From Lysobacter sp. cf310 (GTDB taxonomy: Bacteria; Pseudomonadota; Gammaproteobacteria; Xanthomonadales; Xanthomonadaceae), in the NCBI RefSeq assembly GCF_900114355.1, contig NZ_FOSS01000003.1, positions 493,215-557,214 on the forward strand: a stretch of 64,000 nt of DNA. Direction: 5' to 3'. Below the pieces are notes generated by a model. It worked only from the letters and a program-made list of their open reading frames with translations. It was not told where the DNA came from and ran no database searches. How positions within the stretch are numbered: position 1 is the stretch's first letter; every line of letters starts with the position of its first letter. A program made the translations under genes and the position numbers. Shown piece after piece: positions 62,400 to 64,000 of the stretch.

Positions 62400-63763
62400 G
62401 CGGCCACCTTCTCGACCGTGCCGGCGGCCTGGTCGTCGACGAGGAAGCGCTTGTTCACGATCGCGTACTCGAACTCGTTCCAGTAGTGGCGCAGGAAGCC
62501 CTGCACCGGCCACGCCGCGGCTTCGCCGAACGCGCAGATGGTGTGGCCTTCGATCTGGCCGGCGGCGGCGCGCAGCATCTGCAGGTCTTCCAGCGTGGCC
62601 TGCTTTTCGACGATGCGGGTCAGCATGCGGTACATCCAGCCGGTGCCTTCGCGGCAGGGCGTGCACTGGCCGCAGCTTTCCTTGAAATAGAAACGCGCGA
62701 TGCGCTGGCAGGCGCGGACCATGCAGGTGGTCTCGTCCATCACGATCACGGCGCCGGAACCCAGGCCGGAACCGGCCTTCTGGATCGCGTCGTAATCCAT
62801 GGTCAGGCCCATCATGGTCTCGCCCGGCAGCACCGGCATCGAGGAACCGCCCGGGATCACCGCCTTGAGCTTGCGGCCGTCGCGCATGCCGCCGGCCATT
62901 TCCAGCAGGTCGGCGAACGGCGTGCCCAGGCGGATCTCGAAGTTGCCCGGCTTGGCGACGTGGCCGGACACCGAGAAGATCTTGGGACCGCCGTTGTTGG
63001 GCTTGCCGAGGTTGAGGAACCACTCGGCGCCGTTGCGGATGATCGCCGGCACCGAAGCGTAGGTCTCGGTGTTGTTGATCGTGGTCGGCTTGCCGAACAG
63101 GCCGAAATTGGCCGGGAACGGCGGCTTGTAGCGCGGCTGGCCCTTCTTGCCCTCCAGCGACTCCATCAGCGCGGTTTCTTCGCCGCAGATGTAGGCGCCG
63201 GCGCCGAGCGCGCCGTAGATGTCGATGTCGATGCCGCTGCCCAGCACGTTCTTGCCCAGCCAGCCGTGCTCGTAGGCTTCCTTCAGCGCCTGCTCGAAAT
63301 GCTCGAACGGCTCGTGGTGGAATTCGCCGCGCAGGTAGTTGTAGGCCACGGTGGAACCGGTGGCGTAGCAGGCGATCGCCATGCCCTCCACCACCGAGTG
63401 CGGGTTGTAGCGCAGGATGTCGCGGTCCTTGGCGGTGCCCGGCTCGGACTCGTCCGAGTTGCACAGGATGTACTTCTGGGTACCGCTGCCCTTGGGCATG
63501 AAGCTCCACTTCAGGCCGGTCGGGAAGCCCGCGCCGCCGCGGCCGCGCAGGCCCGAGCCCTTGACCATATCCACCACCTGGGCCGGATCGATCTTCTCGC
63601 TCAGGATCTTGCGCAGCGCCGCGTAACCGCCGGTCTTGAGGTAGTTCTCGTACGACCAGGGCGTGTCGAAATGCAGGGTCGTGTAGACGACCTGATGCTC
63701 CTGCGGAGCCGGGCCGACCGGACCGTAGCCCTGGGAATAGTCGTGGTGATCGTGATGCGCCAT
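62396..63763 (-). CDS. nuoF: NADH-quinone oxidoreductase subunit F
   Basis: NuoF binds NADH and FMN and passes electrons to the N3 cluster. The protein has 455 residues. The FMN/NADH site is in GLRGRGGAGFPTG (71-83), the NADH-binding segment is GAYICGEETALMESLEG, and the 4Fe-4S motif is CGQCTPCREG plus a later Cys in HTICAFG. A short His-rich N-terminus (MAHHDHHDYS) precedes it. The ATG at 63763 starts 11 bases after the nuoE stop. Confidence 0.97.
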   Translation of the reverse strand: MAHHDHHDYSQGYGPVGPAPQEHQVVYTTLHFDTPWSYENYLKTGGYAALRKILSEKIDPAQVVDMVKGSGLRGRGGAGFPTGLKWSFMPKGSGTQKYILCNSDESEPGTAKDRDILRYNPHSVVEGMAIACYATGSTVAYNYLRGEFHHEPFEHFEQALKEAYEHGWLGKNVLGSGIDIDIYGALGAGAYICGEETALMESLEGKKGQPRYKPPFPANFGLFGKPTTINNTETYASVPAIIRNGAEWFLNLGKPNNGGPKIFSVSGHVAKPGNFEIRLGTPFADLLEMAGGMRDGRKLKAVIPGGSSMPVLPGETMMGLTMDYDAIQKAGSGLGSGAVIVMDETTCMVRACQRIARFYFKESCGQCTPCREGTGWMYRMLTRIVEKQATLEDLQMLRAAAGQIEGHTICAFGEAAAWPVQGFLRHYWNEFEYAIVNKRFLVDDQAAGTVEKVAA

Positions 63764-63774
63764 CTGGCCCTGCC

Positions 63775-64000
63775 TCACTTCAAACCGTCGAGAATCTCGT
63801 CCACCTTGGCGGTGTCGAGCTTCTCGCGGTAATGACCGTTGACGACGACTACCGGCGCGCCGCAGCACGCGGCCAGGCACTCTTCCTCGCGCTTGAGGAA
63901 GATGCGGCCGTCGGCGGTGGACTCGCCGAGCTTGCAGCCCAGCTTCTTCTCGGCGTGGCGGACCAGGTCCTCGGCGCCGTTGAGCCAGCAGCTGATGTTG
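63775..64000 (-). CDS. nuoE: NADH-quinone oxidoreductase subunit E (partial, 5' end outside window)
   Basis: This is the C-terminal 75 residues of the 2Fe-2S subunit NuoE. Cysteines in NISCWLNGAE and EECLAACCGAPVVVVNGHYR match the binuclear cluster motif. The gene continues beyond the right edge on the minus strand. Its stop at 63775-63777 precedes nuoF by 11 bases. Confidence 0.95.
   Translation of the reverse strand, partial: NISCWLNGAEDLVRHAEKKLGCKLGESTADGRIFLKREEECLAACCGAPVVVVNGHYREKLDTAKVDEILDGLK

Noticed and set aside
60168-63509. A possible nuoF-nuoG fusion, since one frame stays open for 1113 codons
   Set aside because: The nuoG frame is only accidentally open upstream through nuoF. 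nuoF has its own intact frame and stop, and the two overlap by ATGA.

Overview
This 64 kb window is GC-rich chromosomal DNA with the gene content and order of a Xanthomonadaceae gammaproteobacterium, most likely Lysobacter. The evidence is a serine O-succinyltransferase of the MetX family, a class III PHA synthase, REP-like TGTGGGAGCGGCGTAAGCCGCGAT repeats, two large TonB-dependent receptors, and the conserved order nuo - tRNA-fMet - rimP - nusA - infB - rbfA - truB - rpsO - pnp. The species call is an inference. No prophage, insertion sequence, CRISPR array or recognisable defence system is visible.

Layout. 1-6900 (+): cytochrome c maturation operon ccmABCDEFGHI, cut at the left edge and mostly joined by ATGA overlaps. 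An inverted-repeat element lies inside the 5' end of ccmH. 7214-9712 (+): serine O-succinyltransferase, a cysteine dioxygenase and a DUF2214 membrane protein, followed by tRNA-Leu(CAA). 9930-13945: a secreted beta-lactamase-fold hydrolase with an inserted repeat domain, a tautomerase, a lipocalin-like protein and a divergent LysR regulator. 14286-19284 (+): a TylF-like methyltransferase, a DUF1800/DUF1501 pair and an NRDE/TANGO2 protein. 19504-21308 (-): small envelope genes.

21744-35823 reads as a polyhydroxybutyrate / C4 carbon neighbourhood: phaE-phaC, pssA, a 3-hydroxybutyrate oligomer hydrolase, a LuxR-type response regulator, a small secreted Cys-rich protein, a transporter-like hybrid histidine kinase (CrbS/CrbR type), a TonB receptor and a GntP-family permease. 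A 12-bp palindrome, GTACYTTCGKAC, occurs in the two divergent control regions of this block (26855 and 34334), each at a position suited to an activator. This is the best candidate for something undescribed here: a possible local regulon for hydroxybutyrate oligomer use and uptake.

35876-41616 holds a lipase-like hydrolase, a second TonB receptor, a DUF5671 membrane protein and an SH3-domain secreted protein. 41696-64000 is entirely on the minus strand: the translation/RNA-processing operon from the initiator tRNA to pnp, then the respiratory complex I operon nuoE-N, cut at the right edge in nuoE.

Two intergenic repeat families are scattered through the window: REP/REPIN-like elements (9.1, 27.6, 31.8 and 46.5 kb) and a CCCCCTTTTTCAAAGGGGG palindrome family (5.3, 21.4-21.7 and 39.4 kb).
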